A DNA stretch of 35,042 bases, taken from assembly GCA_001898255.1 (NCBI GenBank), contig MKTK01000011.1, positions 85,096-120,137 on the forward strand, given 5' to 3'. The stretch comes from Chryseobacterium sp. 39-10 (GTDB lineage: Bacteria > Bacteroidota > Bacteroidia > Flavobacteriales > Weeksellaceae). The translations under genes were made by a program, and so were the position numbers. Under the pieces are notes generated by a model. The model ran no database searches. It saw only the letters and a list, made by a program, of their open reading frames with translations, and had not been told where the DNA came from. Shown in pieces: positions 15,057 through 23,520 of this stretch (positions are counted from its first letter, which is position 1; each line of letters begins with the position of its first letter).

Positions 15057-15680
15057 ATGAAAAAAATTGCCATTTCCCTGTTCGCTTGTATTGCTTCCGG
15101 TGCAATTTTCGGACAAGGAATTCAAGCGCTGGATGGTTCATCCCGTTATTTCCATTACGCGACCGTTTACGATTGGGACTGCTGTTTATTTGGTCCCGGA
15201 TTTAATGACGGACAACCCTATAGTTACCCTGTTGATGGTCACTATAAAATCAGCTACGACACTGCCGGTCAGGGAACAATTGCGGAATCAACAGGGAGTT
15301 ATGCATCCATGTATCCTGTTGGTACAAGTTACAACCAAAATTTTGGTTATTCAGCAGACCCTACCTACAAAAGTTTGATTACAGATCCATCATGCTGTAA
15401 TGCACTTGGAGATAAAATTTTTGTGCAGTTGAGTGAGGAAGTTTTTCTTTCAACATCAGAATCAGATAAAGACCCGATCGTGCTGGCCTATCCAAATCCA
15501 ACTTCGGACTTTGTTACCATATCTGGTGCAAAAAGCAAAAATTATTTAGTTATTGACGTCATCGGAAACAAGGTTTTGTCGGGGAGTTTTAAAGACAATA
15601 AAGTTGATGTGCGAAAATTGCAACCGGGAACTTATTATTTAATTTTAGATGAAAAAGCGCATAAATTCATTAAAAAGTAA
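15057..15680 (+). CDS. Small secreted protein with T9SS type A sorting domain
   Basis: This 207-residue protein has a signal peptide (KKIAISLFACIASGAIFGQ, cleavage before about residue 20). A central domain of about 125 residues matches nothing I recognise. It is rich in Tyr, Gly, Asp and Ser and contains two adjacent-cysteine pairs (YDWDCCLFGPG and DPSCCNALG), which may form disulfides. The C-terminal 70 residues form a T9SS type A signal: VLAYPNPTSDFVTISG, YLVIDVIGNKVLSGSF, VDVRKLQPGTYYLIL and a basic end KAHKFIKK. The protein should be exported across the outer membrane by the type IX system and anchored or released. It is a lone gene between the M3 peptidase and the aminotransferase. Confidence 0.85.
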   Translation: MKKIAISLFACIASGAIFGQGIQALDGSSRYFHYATVYDWDCCLFGPGFNDGQPYSYPVDGHYKISYDTAGQGTIAESTGSYASMYPVGTSYNQNFGYSADPTYKSLITDPSCCNALGDKIFVQLSEEVFLSTSESDKDPIVLAYPNPTSDFVTISGAKSKNYLVIDVIGNKVLSGSFKDNKVDVRKLQPGTYYLILDEKAHKFIKK

Positions 15681-15727
15681 AGTTCATAAATTTCCGGGGC
15701 ACTAAAAAACAGCACTAAAAATTTTCC

Positions 15728-15735
15728 TAAATTTG
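15728..15735 (+). promoter_or_regulatory. -7 promoter box (TAAATTTG) of the aminotransferase gene
   Basis: This perfect TAnnTTTG match lies 17 bases before the ATG at 15753. Confidence 0.5.
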
Positions 15736-15752
15736 TGAAAATTTAATCATCA

Positions 15753-16958
15753 ATGCCAAAAATATCTCAACGTGCTCAGAATATGCCAGCTTCGCCGGTG
15801 CGAAAACTTGTTCCATACGCGCTTCAGGCCAAACAAAGAGGGATCAAAGTGTATCATCTAAATATTGGCCAGCCCGATATTGAAACACCTCAAACTGCAC
15901 TGGATGCTGTAAAAGAGAATCATCTCAAGATATACGAATACGCTCTTTCTGAAGGTAATTTAGAGTATCGCCAAGCCCTGCAGGATTATTATCATCGTTT
16001 AGGATTTACAGATCTTACGACCAATGATTTCATTGTGACCAATGGCGGTTCCGAAGCACTCAATTTTGCAATTTCCACATTGTGCGATGACGGGGACGAG
16101 GTGATTATTCCAGAACCTTATTACGCAAATTACAACGGTTTTGCCAGTACTTTCAACGTGAACGTAGTGGCAGTTCCATCTTCCATTGATACGGGTTTTG
16201 CATTGCCATCGATGGATGAATTCGAAAAGAAAATAACCAGCCGCACCCGCGCGATTATTATTTGTAATCCCGGAAATCCTACTGGTTACTTGTACACAAG
16301 AGAAGAGCTAGAGCAGTTAGCACAGATTGCATTAAAACACGATATCGTTATTATTTCTGATGAAGTTTACCGAGAATATGTTTATGATGGAAAGCAGCAG
16401 ATCTCTATGTTTGAGTTTAAAGATTTGAAAGACCATTGCATTGTGATCGATTCCGAATCGAAAAGATACTCGATGTGTGGCGCAAGAATAGGTTGTTTAA
16501 TAACGCGCTCCAAGAAAATTCATGATGCGGCCATGCTGTTTGCACAAGCGAGATTGAGTCCTGTTTTATTGGGGCAAATTGCAGCAGCTGCAGCACACCA
16601 CAATGATTCGGCTTATATCATGAAAGTACGGGAGGAATATACCAAACGGCGAAATCTACTGGTGGATTTACTCAATGGAATTCCCGGGGTTGTTTGCCCT
16701 AAACCAAAAGGGGCTTTTTATTGCGGTGTAGAATTGCCGATTGACGACTCCGATAAATTTGCACAATGGCTGCTCGAAAAGTATTCTTACAACAACGAAA
16801 CCATTATGGTGGCGCCAATGAGCGGTTTCTACAGCAATCCGGAACTCGGTAAAAAACAGGTGAGAATTGCCTATGTTTTGAAAGAAGAAGATTTAAGACG
16901 AAGTGTGGAACTTCTTAATGATGCACTACAGAAGTACAAAATAGAATTCGATTTATAG
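15753..16958 (+). CDS. PLP-dependent class I/II aminotransferase (aspartate aminotransferase-like)
   Basis: This 401-residue fold-type I aminotransferase shows VYHLNIGQPDIETP near the N-terminus and VTNGGSEALNFAI at the cofactor phosphate. Further motifs are IICNPGNPTGYLYT (residues about 169-182), IISDEVYREYVYDG, with the Asp203 and Tyr206 cofactor contacts, and SESKRYSMCGARIG with the Schiff-base Lys237 and phosphate-contacting Arg245. The C-terminal KKQVRIAYVLKEEDLR carries the likely substrate-carboxylate arginine. It moves an amino group between an amino acid and a 2-oxo acid. Aspartate is the common annotation, but methionine or aromatic amino acids are possible. It has its own promoter box and a terminator at 17016-17043, so it is monocistronic. 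Confidence 0.92.
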   Translation: MPKISQRAQNMPASPVRKLVPYALQAKQRGIKVYHLNIGQPDIETPQTALDAVKENHLKIYEYALSEGNLEYRQALQDYYHRLGFTDLTTNDFIVTNGGSEALNFAISTLCDDGDEVIIPEPYYANYNGFASTFNVNVVAVPSSIDTGFALPSMDEFEKKITSRTRAIIICNPGNPTGYLYTREELEQLAQIALKHDIVIISDEVYREYVYDGKQQISMFEFKDLKDHCIVIDSESKRYSMCGARIGCLITRSKKIHDAAMLFAQARLSPVLLGQIAAAAAHHNDSAYIMKVREEYTKRRNLLVDLLNGIPGVVCPKPKGAFYCGVELPIDDSDKFAQWLLEKYSYNNETIMVAPMSGFYSNPELGKKQVRIAYVLKEEDLRRSVELLNDALQKYKIEFDL

Positions 16959-17015
16959 GTAACTGTCCAAGATTTTTAACTCTTGTCGGTAAAAAATTAG
17001 ACATTTAGTAAGAAT

Positions 17016-17043
17016 AAAAGTGGGCATTTGTCCACTTTTTTTT
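17016..17043 (+). terminator. Rho-independent terminator after the aminotransferase gene
   Basis: AAAAGTGG pairs with CCACTTTT around GCATTTGT, followed directly by a run of T. Confidence 0.8.
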
Positions 17044-17087
17044 GAATGAAATCACCATGTAAATCCATGCTATCATTTTAAAATTAA

Positions 17088-17095
17088 TACATTTG
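17088..17095 (+). promoter_or_regulatory. -7 promoter box (TACATTTG) of murB-proC
   Basis: This perfect TAnnTTTG match lies 17 bases before the murB ATG. Confidence 0.5.
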
Positions 17096-17112
17096 CGCTT
17101 TATTCTCAAATA

Positions 17113-18141
17113 ATGAATATCCATCAACAATACTCATTAAAAAAGCACAATACTTTCGGTGTTGATGCCCTCGCTGCTTATTTTGCAGAAGTAACTTCCA
17201 TTGAAGAATTGAAAGAATTGTTGACCTATGCTAAAGAACATTTGCCGTCGCATTTACCCTTACTATTTTTAGGAGGTGGCAGCAATTTGTTGCTGACTCA
17301 AGATTTTGAAGGTTTGGTGATACAACTTAGTTTAAAAGGAATTTCCGAAGAGAAATTGAATGATGATGAAGTTTTAGTTACTGCAAAAGCAGGCGAAAAC
17401 TGGCATGAATTTGTTCAGTACACCTTACGTAAGAATTATGGGGGCTTAGAGAACCTATCACTTATTCCCGGCAATGTGGGCACGTCACCAATGCAGAATA
17501 TCGGGGCTTATGGTGTCGAAATAAAAGATCACTTTGTGAGCTGTAAAGTCCTTAATTTACAGACGCTGACGGTGGATGAATACAACAATGCACAATGTCG
17601 GTTTGGTTATCGCGATTCTATTTTTAAACAAGAACTGAAAGGTAAAGCGGTGATCTTAGAAGTGACGTTTAAATTGAGTACGAGGAATCATATCGTCAAA
17701 ACAGAATATGGAGCGATCCAGCACGAACTGCAAAAGATGGGCGTAACAAACGCTTCTATTCAAGATATTTCTGCAGCTGTTGTTCACATTAGAGAAAGTA
17801 AACTGCCTGATCCTAAACTTATTGGAAACGCCGGGAGTTTTTTCAAGAATCCAACCATAAGCACTGAGCAATTTGCAAGCGTGCAAGCACTTCATCCCGA
17901 AATTCCTCATTACCCAAGCGGAGATTTGGTTAAAATTCCTGCCGGATGGCTCATTGAACAGTGCGGCTGGAAGGGGAAACAAATCGGTAATGTGGCCACC
18001 CACGAAATGCAGGCGTTGGTGATTATTAATAAAACGGGGCAGGCAACGGGGAAAGAAATATTCGAATTCTCAACCAAGATTATTGAGTCGGTAAAAGATC
18101 AATTTGGGATCGAGCTGGAGCGGGAAGTGAATATTATTTAA
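17113..18141 (+). CDS. murB: UDP-N-acetylenolpyruvoylglucosamine reductase
   Basis: The 342-residue flavoenzyme reduces UDP-GlcNAc-enolpyruvate to UDP-MurNAc with NADPH in the second committed step of peptidoglycan synthesis. It begins SLKKHNTFGVDALA, typical of MurB. FAD-binding motifs are LFLGGGSNLLLTQDFEGLVI and LSLIPGNVGTSPMQNIGAYGVE. FGYRDSIFK (Tyr and Arg of the active site) and GNAGSFFKNP (proton-donor Ser) follow. PAGWLIEQCGWKGKQIGN and the catalytic-Glu end segment are present. The insert after FGYRDSIFK and the overall length fit the E. coli-like type I enzyme. It is followed after 24 bases by proC in the same direction. Confidence 0.96.
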   Translation: MNIHQQYSLKKHNTFGVDALAAYFAEVTSIEELKELLTYAKEHLPSHLPLLFLGGGSNLLLTQDFEGLVIQLSLKGISEEKLNDDEVLVTAKAGENWHEFVQYTLRKNYGGLENLSLIPGNVGTSPMQNIGAYGVEIKDHFVSCKVLNLQTLTVDEYNNAQCRFGYRDSIFKQELKGKAVILEVTFKLSTRNHIVKTEYGAIQHELQKMGVTNASIQDISAAVVHIRESKLPDPKLIGNAGSFFKNPTISTEQFASVQALHPEIPHYPSGDLVKIPAGWLIEQCGWKGKQIGNVATHEMQALVIINKTGQATGKEIFEFSTKIIESVKDQFGIELEREVNII

Positions 18142-18165
18142 TTTGAAACACACAAAAATTAATTG

Positions 18166-18969
18166 ATGAAAGTAGCCGTTTTGGGAGCAGGAAAGATGGG
18201 GATGTCTTTTTCTCAATCTTTTTTGAAGTACGAATTGGTGAAGCCGGGAAATCTCCAGCTCATCACCAGAAACAGGAGTAAAGTGGAGGAGGTATCAGCG
18301 ATGTTTCCAGGTGCTTTGGTTTCTGCATTCGACGAATCAGAAATTGAGCAGGCCGATTTGGTTATTATAGCGGTTAAGCCACAGGATTTTGCGAATTTAG
18401 CGTCGGATACAACGCTACGTTTTCAGGAAAATCAAATGCTGTTGTCTATTATGGCAGGCATTAAAATAGAACAAATTCAGCAACTGCTTCACCACCAAAA
18501 AGTAGTTCGTGCCATGCCAAATTCTCCTACATTATTGGGGATGGGTATTACCGGCTACACTGCAGCAGAAGGCATCTCTTTTAATGAATTGATGAGTATC
18601 GAAAGATTACTCAATTCCACGGGCAGATCCGTTTATCTGGAAGATGAGAATCTGCTGGATGGCGTTACGGCACTTTCCGGAAGCGGACCTGCTTATTTTT
18701 ATTATATTGTAGATGCCATGATAAAAGCAGGCATAAAGATGGGTATTGACGAAAATTTGTCGAAGCTTTTTGTAAAGCAGACGATGTTGGGAGCGTACCA
18801 TCTGATCAATAATTCGGATAAGAGTCTGGAAGCTCTTATTAAAGATGTAGCATCCAAAGGCGGAACCACAGAGGCGGCATTGCGCACTTTTGATGATGAA
18901 CATCTGAAAGAGATTTTACAAAAGGGAATACTGAATGCAGAAAGCCGTTCAAAGGAATTAAGTAGGTAA
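18166..18969 (+). CDS. proC: Pyrroline-5-carboxylate reductase
   Basis: The 267-residue enzyme makes proline from pyrroline-5-carboxylate with NAD(P)H in the cytosol. The Rossmann motif VAVLGAGKMG opens the protein. LVIIAVKPQDF and VRAMPNSPTLLGMGITG follow. The C-terminal helical signature is GVTALSGSGPAYFYYIVDAMIKAGIKMGI, and VASKGGTTEAAL closes the active site. A TTG at 18163 adds one Met-equivalent but the adjacent ATG at 18166 is the natural start. It lies 24 bases behind murB, probably in the same transcript. Confidence 0.96.
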   Translation: MKVAVLGAGKMGMSFSQSFLKYELVKPGNLQLITRNRSKVEEVSAMFPGALVSAFDESEIEQADLVIIAVKPQDFANLASDTTLRFQENQMLLSIMAGIKIEQIQQLLHHQKVVRAMPNSPTLLGMGITGYTAAEGISFNELMSIERLLNSTGRSVYLEDENLLDGVTALSGSGPAYFYYIVDAMIKAGIKMGIDENLSKLFVKQTMLGAYHLINNSDKSLEALIKDVASKGGTTEAALRTFDDEHLKEILQKGILNAESRSKELSR

Positions 18970-19006
18970 AGTTTCAGTAAATTTCAGAAATAAATTTTCA
19001 TAAATA

Positions 19007-19038
19007 TTTGTCTATCTGAAAATTTCTATCTACTTTTG
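19007..19038 (+). promoter_or_regulatory. Promoter of the rpmB-rpmG-DUF4295 operon
   Basis: TTTG at 19007-19010 and a perfect TACTTTTG at 19031-19038 are separated by 20 bases, the clearest -33/-7 pair in the window. The leader before the rpmB ATG is about 35 bases. Confidence 0.65.
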
Positions 19039-19077
19039 CACTCTCAAATATTTAGTAGTAATATAGAACATCGGGAT

Positions 19078-19314
19078 ATGTCAAGAATTTGCCAAATAAC
19101 AGGAAAGCGTGCAATGGTTGGAAACAATGTTTCTCACGCAAATAACAAAACGAAGCGTCGTTTTGAAATTAACCTATTGGAAAAGAAATTTTACCTTCCG
19201 GAGCAGGAGAAGTCTGTTACTTTGAAAGTTTCTGCGCACGGATTGAGAATCATCAATAGAATTGGGATTGAAGAAGCGTTGGAAAGAGCAACAAGAAACG
19301 GATTTATTAAATAA
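19078..19314 (+). CDS. rpmB: 50S ribosomal protein L28
   Basis: This 78-residue ribosomal protein begins [21 protein letters not shown], followed by [11 protein letters not shown] and the C-terminal [17 protein letters not shown]. Those are the L28 signatures. It has no paired CxxC zinc motif. The frame is open 14 codons upstream, but the ATG at 19078 starts the conserved protein. It is first of a tight cluster, with 6 bases to rpmG. Confidence 0.98.
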   Translation: MSRICQITGKRAMVGNNVSHANNKTKRRFEINLLEKKFYLPEQEKSVTLKVSAHGLRIINRIGIEEALERATRNGFIK

Positions 19315-19320
19315 GAAGTC

Positions 19321-19503
19321 ATGGCAAAAAAAGGTAATAGAGTTCAGGTTATCTTGGAGTGCACAGAGCACAAAGAAACCGGTGTAGCAGGAATGTCAAG
19401 ATACATCACTACCAAAAATAAGAAGAACACTACAGAAAGACTGGAGCTTAAAAAGTACAATCCGGTTCTTAAGAAGTACACCGTTCACAAAGAAATCAAG
19501 TAA
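19321..19503 (+). CDS. rpmG: 50S ribosomal protein L33
   Basis: The 60-residue protein begins [18 protein letters not shown] and continues [24 protein letters not shown], the L33 signature. Only one cysteine is present, so this is the zinc-independent (C-minus) form. It is the second gene of the ribosomal cluster. Confidence 0.98.
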   Translation: MAKKGNRVQVILECTEHKETGVAGMSRYITTKNKKNTTERLELKKYNPVLKKYTVHKEIK

Positions 19504-19522
19504 TTTTTTAAAGCAATAAAAA

Positions 19523-19675
19523 ATGGCAAAGAAAGTAGTAGCGTCCCTAAAAGACGGGTCTTCTAAAAAAATGACCAAAGTAATCAAAATGGTGAAGTCG
19601 CCTAAATCTGGTGCTTACGTTTTTGAAGAAAAAGTAATGAACGCAGACGATGTTGATAATTTCTTGAAAAAGTAA
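19523..19675 (+). CDS. DUF4295 small basic protein
   Basis: The 50-codon ORF starts MAKKVVASLKDGSSKKMTKV, has a basic middle (IKMVKSPKSGAYVFEEKVM) and ends NADDVDNFLKK. It is the DUF4295 protein that regularly follows rpmG in Bacteroidetes. Size, charge and location suggest a ribosome-associated protein, but its function is not established. It lies 19 bases after rpmG and before a terminator, completing the operon. Confidence 0.93.
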   Translation: MAKKVVASLKDGSSKKMTKVIKMVKSPKSGAYVFEEKVMNADDVDNFLKK

Positions 19676-19696
19676 TTTCAAATCGTGCGAGTATAT

Positions 19697-19727
19697 AAAA
19701 CTATCCGAATTTCGGGTAGTTTTTTTG
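19697..19727 (+). terminator. Rho-independent terminator after rpmB-rpmG-DUF4295
   Basis: AAAACTATCCGAA pairs with TTTCGGGTAGTTTT (one T-G pair), followed by a run of T. It separates the ribosomal genes from ftsY. Confidence 0.8.
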
Positions 19728-19850
19728 TTTGTTGGGCATTTTGCTAACTTCAATTAAATAACCGTAATTTGTAAAAAATTGCGGGGCACTTCACCTAAAA
19801 GCATTGACAAAACCATAGTGAGGTACACCATATAATAATTAGCATTAAAA

Positions 19851-20807
19851 ATGAGTTGGTTCAAAAAAATATTCAGTAAAGAAGAGAAAGAATCGCTGGA
19901 TCAGGGCTTGCAGAAATCGAGCCAAGGTTTTTTCGAAAAAATTTCCAAGGCAGTAGCCGGCAAATCTAAAGTGGATGATGAGGTGCTGGATGATTTGGAA
20001 GAAGTACTTATCGCTTCCGACGTGGGCGCATCAACCACCATTAAAATCATCGAAAGAATCGAAGACCGCGTAGCGCGAGACAAATTCGTTAATACTGAAG
20101 AGCTCGACAAGATTCTACGTGAAGAAATCAGTGGGCTCTTGCTTGAAAATCCACATGCCACTACAGGAAACATTGACGACACTAAAAAACCCTACGTTAT
20201 AATGGTGGTTGGTGTTAATGGTGTGGGCAAAACCACAACCATTGGTAAGTTGGCCCATCAATTTAAATCAGAAGGTAAATCGGTTGTTTTGGGTGCTGCA
20301 GATACTTTTCGCGCTGCAGCGGTAGATCAGCTCGTTATCTGGAGTCAAAGAGTAGGGGTGCCAATTGTAAAGCAGAATATGGGCAGCGATCCTGCTTCCG
20401 TTGCTTTTGATACGGTGCAAAGTGCGGTAGCTAATAATGCAGATGTTGTGATAATTGATACTGCGGGTCGTTTGCATAACAAAGTCAATTTAATGAACGA
20501 ACTCTCGAAAATTAAGAGAGTGATGCAAAAAGTGATTCCTGATGCGCCTCACGAAGTTCTTTTGGTACTGGATGGGAGCACAGGTCAAAATGCTTTTGAA
20601 CAGGCCAAACAATTTACAGCAGCTACCGAAGTGAACGCTTTGGCAGTAACAAAACTGGATGGTACGGCGAAAGGCGGTGTGGTCATTGGTATTTCTGATC
20701 AGTTTCAGATTCCGGTAAAATATATTGGAGTAGGCGAAAAAATGACTGATTTGCAATTATTCAACGGTTCGGAATTTGTGAATTCTTTTTTCAAAAGACG
20801 CAGCTGA
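19851..20807 (+). CDS. ftsY: Signal recognition particle receptor FtsY
   Basis: This 318-residue SRP GTPase is the membrane receptor that docks SRP-ribosome complexes. It has a short N-terminal helix (SWFKKIFSKEEK) and the N-domain helical bundle (residues about 25-105). The G domain carries VGVNGVGKTTTIGKLA (P-loop 121-130), the insertion-box DTFRAAAVDQL, DTAGRLHNKVNLMNEL (203-) and TKLDGTAKGG (267-). The acidic A domain seen in E. coli is absent; short forms are usual in Bacteroidetes. It lies downstream of the ribosomal cluster with a terminator between, so it probably has its own promoter. Confidence 0.97.
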   Translation: MSWFKKIFSKEEKESLDQGLQKSSQGFFEKISKAVAGKSKVDDEVLDDLEEVLIASDVGASTTIKIIERIEDRVARDKFVNTEELDKILREEISGLLLENPHATTGNIDDTKKPYVIMVVGVNGVGKTTTIGKLAHQFKSEGKSVVLGAADTFRAAAVDQLVIWSQRVGVPIVKQNMGSDPASVAFDTVQSAVANNADVVIIDTAGRLHNKVNLMNELSKIKRVMQKVIPDAPHEVLLVLDGSTGQNAFEQAKQFTAATEVNALAVTKLDGTAKGGVVIGISDQFQIPVKYIGVGEKMTDLQLFNGSEFVNSFFKRRS

Positions 20808-20969
20808 ATTGGCAGAATTTGAGGTTTTCTGAATACTTTTATTTAAATTCACCAATAGTTGATTTGTTAAAATTTAATTACCTTTAGTGAAAATATTTCT
20901 CTTTTGGTCTTAAGTTTGTTAAAGGAATAGAAACATATTTACTTAATATTAACTTTAAATTTTAAAACT

Positions 20970-21224
20970 ATGGGTATTTTAACTTGGATCATTTTTGGTC
21001 TTATCGCAGGTGCAATCGCTAAAATGATTATGCCCGGCAACCAAGGAATGGGTTGGCTGATGACGATAATCTTAGGAATTGTAGGCGCATTCGTTGGTGG
21101 ATGGGTCGGTAGTATGATTGGTTGGGGAACAGTGGAAGATTTCAACCTGAAAGGAATGTTTCTTGCCGTAATCGGTGCCCTTATTGTCTTGTGGCTGGTT
21201 GGCATGGCAACAAAACGAGGATAA
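20970..21224 (+). CDS. GlsB/YeaQ/YmgE-family small membrane protein
   Basis: The 84-residue protein has three membrane helices. The pattern GILTWIIFGLIAGAIAKMIMPG, then GMGWLMTIILGIVGAFVGGWVGSMIGW and MFLAVIGALIVLWLVGM is typical of the transglycosylase-associated (GlsB/YeaQ) family. Members are small stress-linked membrane proteins of unknown activity. It has a strong terminator downstream and is a single gene. Confidence 0.92.
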   Translation: MGILTWIIFGLIAGAIAKMIMPGNQGMGWLMTIILGIVGAFVGGWVGSMIGWGTVEDFNLKGMFLAVIGALIVLWLVGMATKRG

Positions 21225-21250
21225 ATTATTTTGAATCTATCACAAAACAA

Positions 21251-21286
21251 AATCCCGAATCAGAATTACTGATTCGGGATTTTTTT
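21251..21286. terminator. Strong terminator between the GlsB-like gene and sppA
   Basis: AATCCCGAATCAG pairs perfectly with CTGATTCGGGATT (13 bp) around AATTA, followed by a T-run on the plus strand. The A-run on the left makes it usable for convergent sppA as well. Confidence 0.88.
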
Positions 21287-21315
21287 AACCTTGATTTAAT
21301 TCGGGGAAGAAGGTT

Positions 21316-23070
21316 TTAGAATTTTACTTCGTAGGGCATTTCCATCATTACTCCTCCCTTAAGATCTGGGTTTTTGAGTTGTTCAAAAATTTTGTAATTC
21401 TCGCTTCCAATCTTATGTTTAATGATTCTTGTACTGATTTGATCTTCATCCATTCCTTTGAAAAATTGTTCGAAAGCCGACATCTTTTTAGGAAAGGAAG
21501 ATACATTATAAGTGCTCATATTGGCTTTTTGTGCTGCATAGGTAATAGCATCGTTTAACGTTCCCAATTCATCAACGAGACCAATCTGTTTAGCTCTCGT
21601 TCCGCTCCATACTCTTCCGCCGCCCACTTCATCTATCTGATCGAAAGATTTTTTTCTGTTGACAGTTACAAAATGGACAAATCTTTTATAGGTCTGCTCC
21701 ACACTTTTAGTCATCATAGAAACGCCGCCTGGGGTTACTCCATTAATCATGGAGAACATATTGGAGTTGGCGTTGGTGGTAACAGCATCAGCGCGGATAC
21801 CATTTTTCGCAGCCAGTTCTTTCAAATAAGGAAAAACGCCGAACACGCCGATTGATCCGGTAATCGTGTTAGGTTCTGAGTAAATTTTATCAGCCCCCAT
21901 CGCAATGTAATACCCGCCGGAAGCCGCGTAGTCGCCAAATGAAATTATTAGCGGCTTCTTCTTTTTAAGTTGTTGCAGTTCGAAAAGAATTTCGTCAGAG
22001 GCATTGGCGCTGCCACCAGGTGAATTGATACGGAAAACGACTGCCTTTATATCATCGTTTTCGGTAAGCTCCTTAATGTTTTTAATGAAGTTTTGAGCAT
22101 ATATTGCATCATAACCTTCACCGTTATAAATCGTTCCTGAAGCGTAAAGCACGGCGATCTGGTTGTTTTTTCCTGTTTGGTCTTCCTTGAAAGAGCTGAT
22201 GTATTTGCTAAATGAAACTTTGTTCAGTTTATCATCATCTGCAAGGTGCAACTTAGCTTTCAAAAGGTCGTCGTATTCTGACTTCTGCATCAGTTTATCC
22301 ACCAGCTTATGTTGCAAACTCAGCTCAGGGATAATGCCATATAAGCTGTCAACCACGGTTCGAAACTGTGCTGAATCTATTTTTCTGGACGTGGCAATAC
22401 GTGATGAAGTGTTTTTCCAAATATCATTGAGCAGTGTTGAAAGCTGTTCTTTGTTTTCGGGGGAAATTTCGTTTCTCATATAAGGTTCCACAGCAGCTTT
22501 AAACTTTCCGTGACGAATGATTTCGGTGCCAATTCCATATTTCTCGGTAAAGTTTTTAAAGAAAGCCACTTCAGCAGAAAGTCCTTTTAAATCGATCCCA
22601 CCCGCAGGATTAAGGTAATACTGATCGGCAACAGAGCCCAGATAATATGCCCCTTGAGAAACCGAATTTCCATAGGCATAAACAAATTTTCCGCTTTTTC
22701 GGAAATCTTCCAACGCTGCGCGCACGTCATCCAAATGGGAAATTCCGCCCTTCAACCCGTCGGTCTCTATGCTTATTCCTTTAATTTTATCGTCTGTTTT
22801 TGCTTTTTTAATGGCCTCAAGCATATCGTATAGGAGAACATTCTTCTCACTCTCTCCCGATGGAAAAGAAAACTGCTGATTGTCCTCGGAGGGACTGTCG
22901 ATAATATTCGTCTTGAAATCTAAAGTTAGAACTGAGTTTTTCTTGATATAAGGTTTATTGTCACCCAATGCACTCGTGACGATCATCATCAGTATAAATG
23001 CAAAGAAAATGGCTGCAATAATCATGATTGCCACTATATTTGCCAATACGTTACTGAAAAATTTTTTCAT
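21316..23070 (-). CDS. sppA: Signal peptide peptidase SppA, long (67K) type
   Basis: This 584-residue membrane-bound serine/lysine protease degrades signal peptides left in the membrane. One N-terminal membrane helix (NIVAIMIIAAIFFAFILMMIV) is followed by two tandem S49 domains, as in the E. coli 67K enzyme. The lysine is Lys191, in HGKFKAAVEPYM in the first domain. The nucleophile is Ser384, in GDYAASGGYYIA in the second, next to RINSPGGSANASDE and TITGSIGVFG. The dyad is therefore split between the two halves, as expected. It is divergent from folK with 20 bases between the start codons. Confidence 0.96.
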   Translation of the reverse strand: MKKFFSNVLANIVAIMIIAAIFFAFILMMIVTSALGDNKPYIKKNSVLTLDFKTNIIDSPSEDNQQFSFPSGESEKNVLLYDMLEAIKKAKTDDKIKGISIETDGLKGGISHLDDVRAALEDFRKSGKFVYAYGNSVSQGAYYLGSVADQYYLNPAGGIDLKGLSAEVAFFKNFTEKYGIGTEIIRHGKFKAAVEPYMRNEISPENKEQLSTLLNDIWKNTSSRIATSRKIDSAQFRTVVDSLYGIIPELSLQHKLVDKLMQKSEYDDLLKAKLHLADDDKLNKVSFSKYISSFKEDQTGKNNQIAVLYASGTIYNGEGYDAIYAQNFIKNIKELTENDDIKAVVFRINSPGGSANASDEILFELQQLKKKKPLIISFGDYAASGGYYIAMGADKIYSEPNTITGSIGVFGVFPYLKELAAKNGIRADAVTTNANSNMFSMINGVTPGGVSMMTKSVEQTYKRFVHFVTVNRKKSFDQIDEVGGGRVWSGTRAKQIGLVDELGTLNDAITYAAQKANMSTYNVSSFPKKMSAFEQFFKGMDEDQISTRIIKHKIGSENYKIFEQLKNPDLKGGVMMEMPYEVKF

Positions 23071-23090
23071 ATTTTTATAAATTTTAGAAT

Positions 23091-23510
23091 ATGTCGCAAC
23101 ATTTGGTCACATTGTTACTGGGTAGCAATTTAGGAAATTCTGAAAAGAATTTGGAGATCGCCGTAGAACGCATTGAAGCGGGTATTGGCGAATTGGTGCA
23201 AAAAACAGAAATCATTAAAACAAAACCGGTAGAATTTGTCAGTAATAATATTTTTTGTAATATTGCACTTATAATAAAAACACAATTTTCTCCTGTTACA
23301 CTGTTAAAATCGATAAAAAGGATAGAGCAGGAAATGGGAAGAATAGAAGATACAGTGAGTTCGAAACGATATACAGACAGGATAATTGATATTGATATTG
23401 TTCTGTTTGATGATATTGTTTTTTATTGTAATTTTTTGCAAATTCCGCATGATAAACATTTAAATCATCGTGAGTTTTCAAGGAAATTGTTGTTGATGAC
23501 ACAATATTAA
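23091..23510 (+). CDS. folK: 2-amino-4-hydroxy-6-hydroxymethyldihydropteridine pyrophosphokinase (HPPK)
   Basis: This 139-residue protein transfers pyrophosphate from ATP to 6-hydroxymethyl-dihydropterin in folate synthesis. The start TLLLGSNLGNSEKNLEIAVERI and the middle ETEIIKTKPV-like strand fit. IEQEMGRIEDTVSSKRYTDRIIDIDIVLFDD contains the R-x-x-DIDI metal motif. IPHDKHLNHREFSRKLL is the C-terminal PH-x-x-x-x-x-R-x-F segment. Its role matches folA 13 kb away. It lies 10 bases before the first OmpA gene; whether it shares a transcript with it is unclear because an OmpA pair this size would be expected to have its own strong promoter. Confidence 0.93.
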   Translation: MSQHLVTLLLGSNLGNSEKNLEIAVERIEAGIGELVQKTEIIKTKPVEFVSNNIFCNIALIIKTQFSPVTLLKSIKRIEQEMGRIEDTVSSKRYTDRIIDIDIVLFDDIVFYCNFLQIPHDKHLNHREFSRKLLLMTQY

Positions 23511-23520
23511 AAACTATAAT

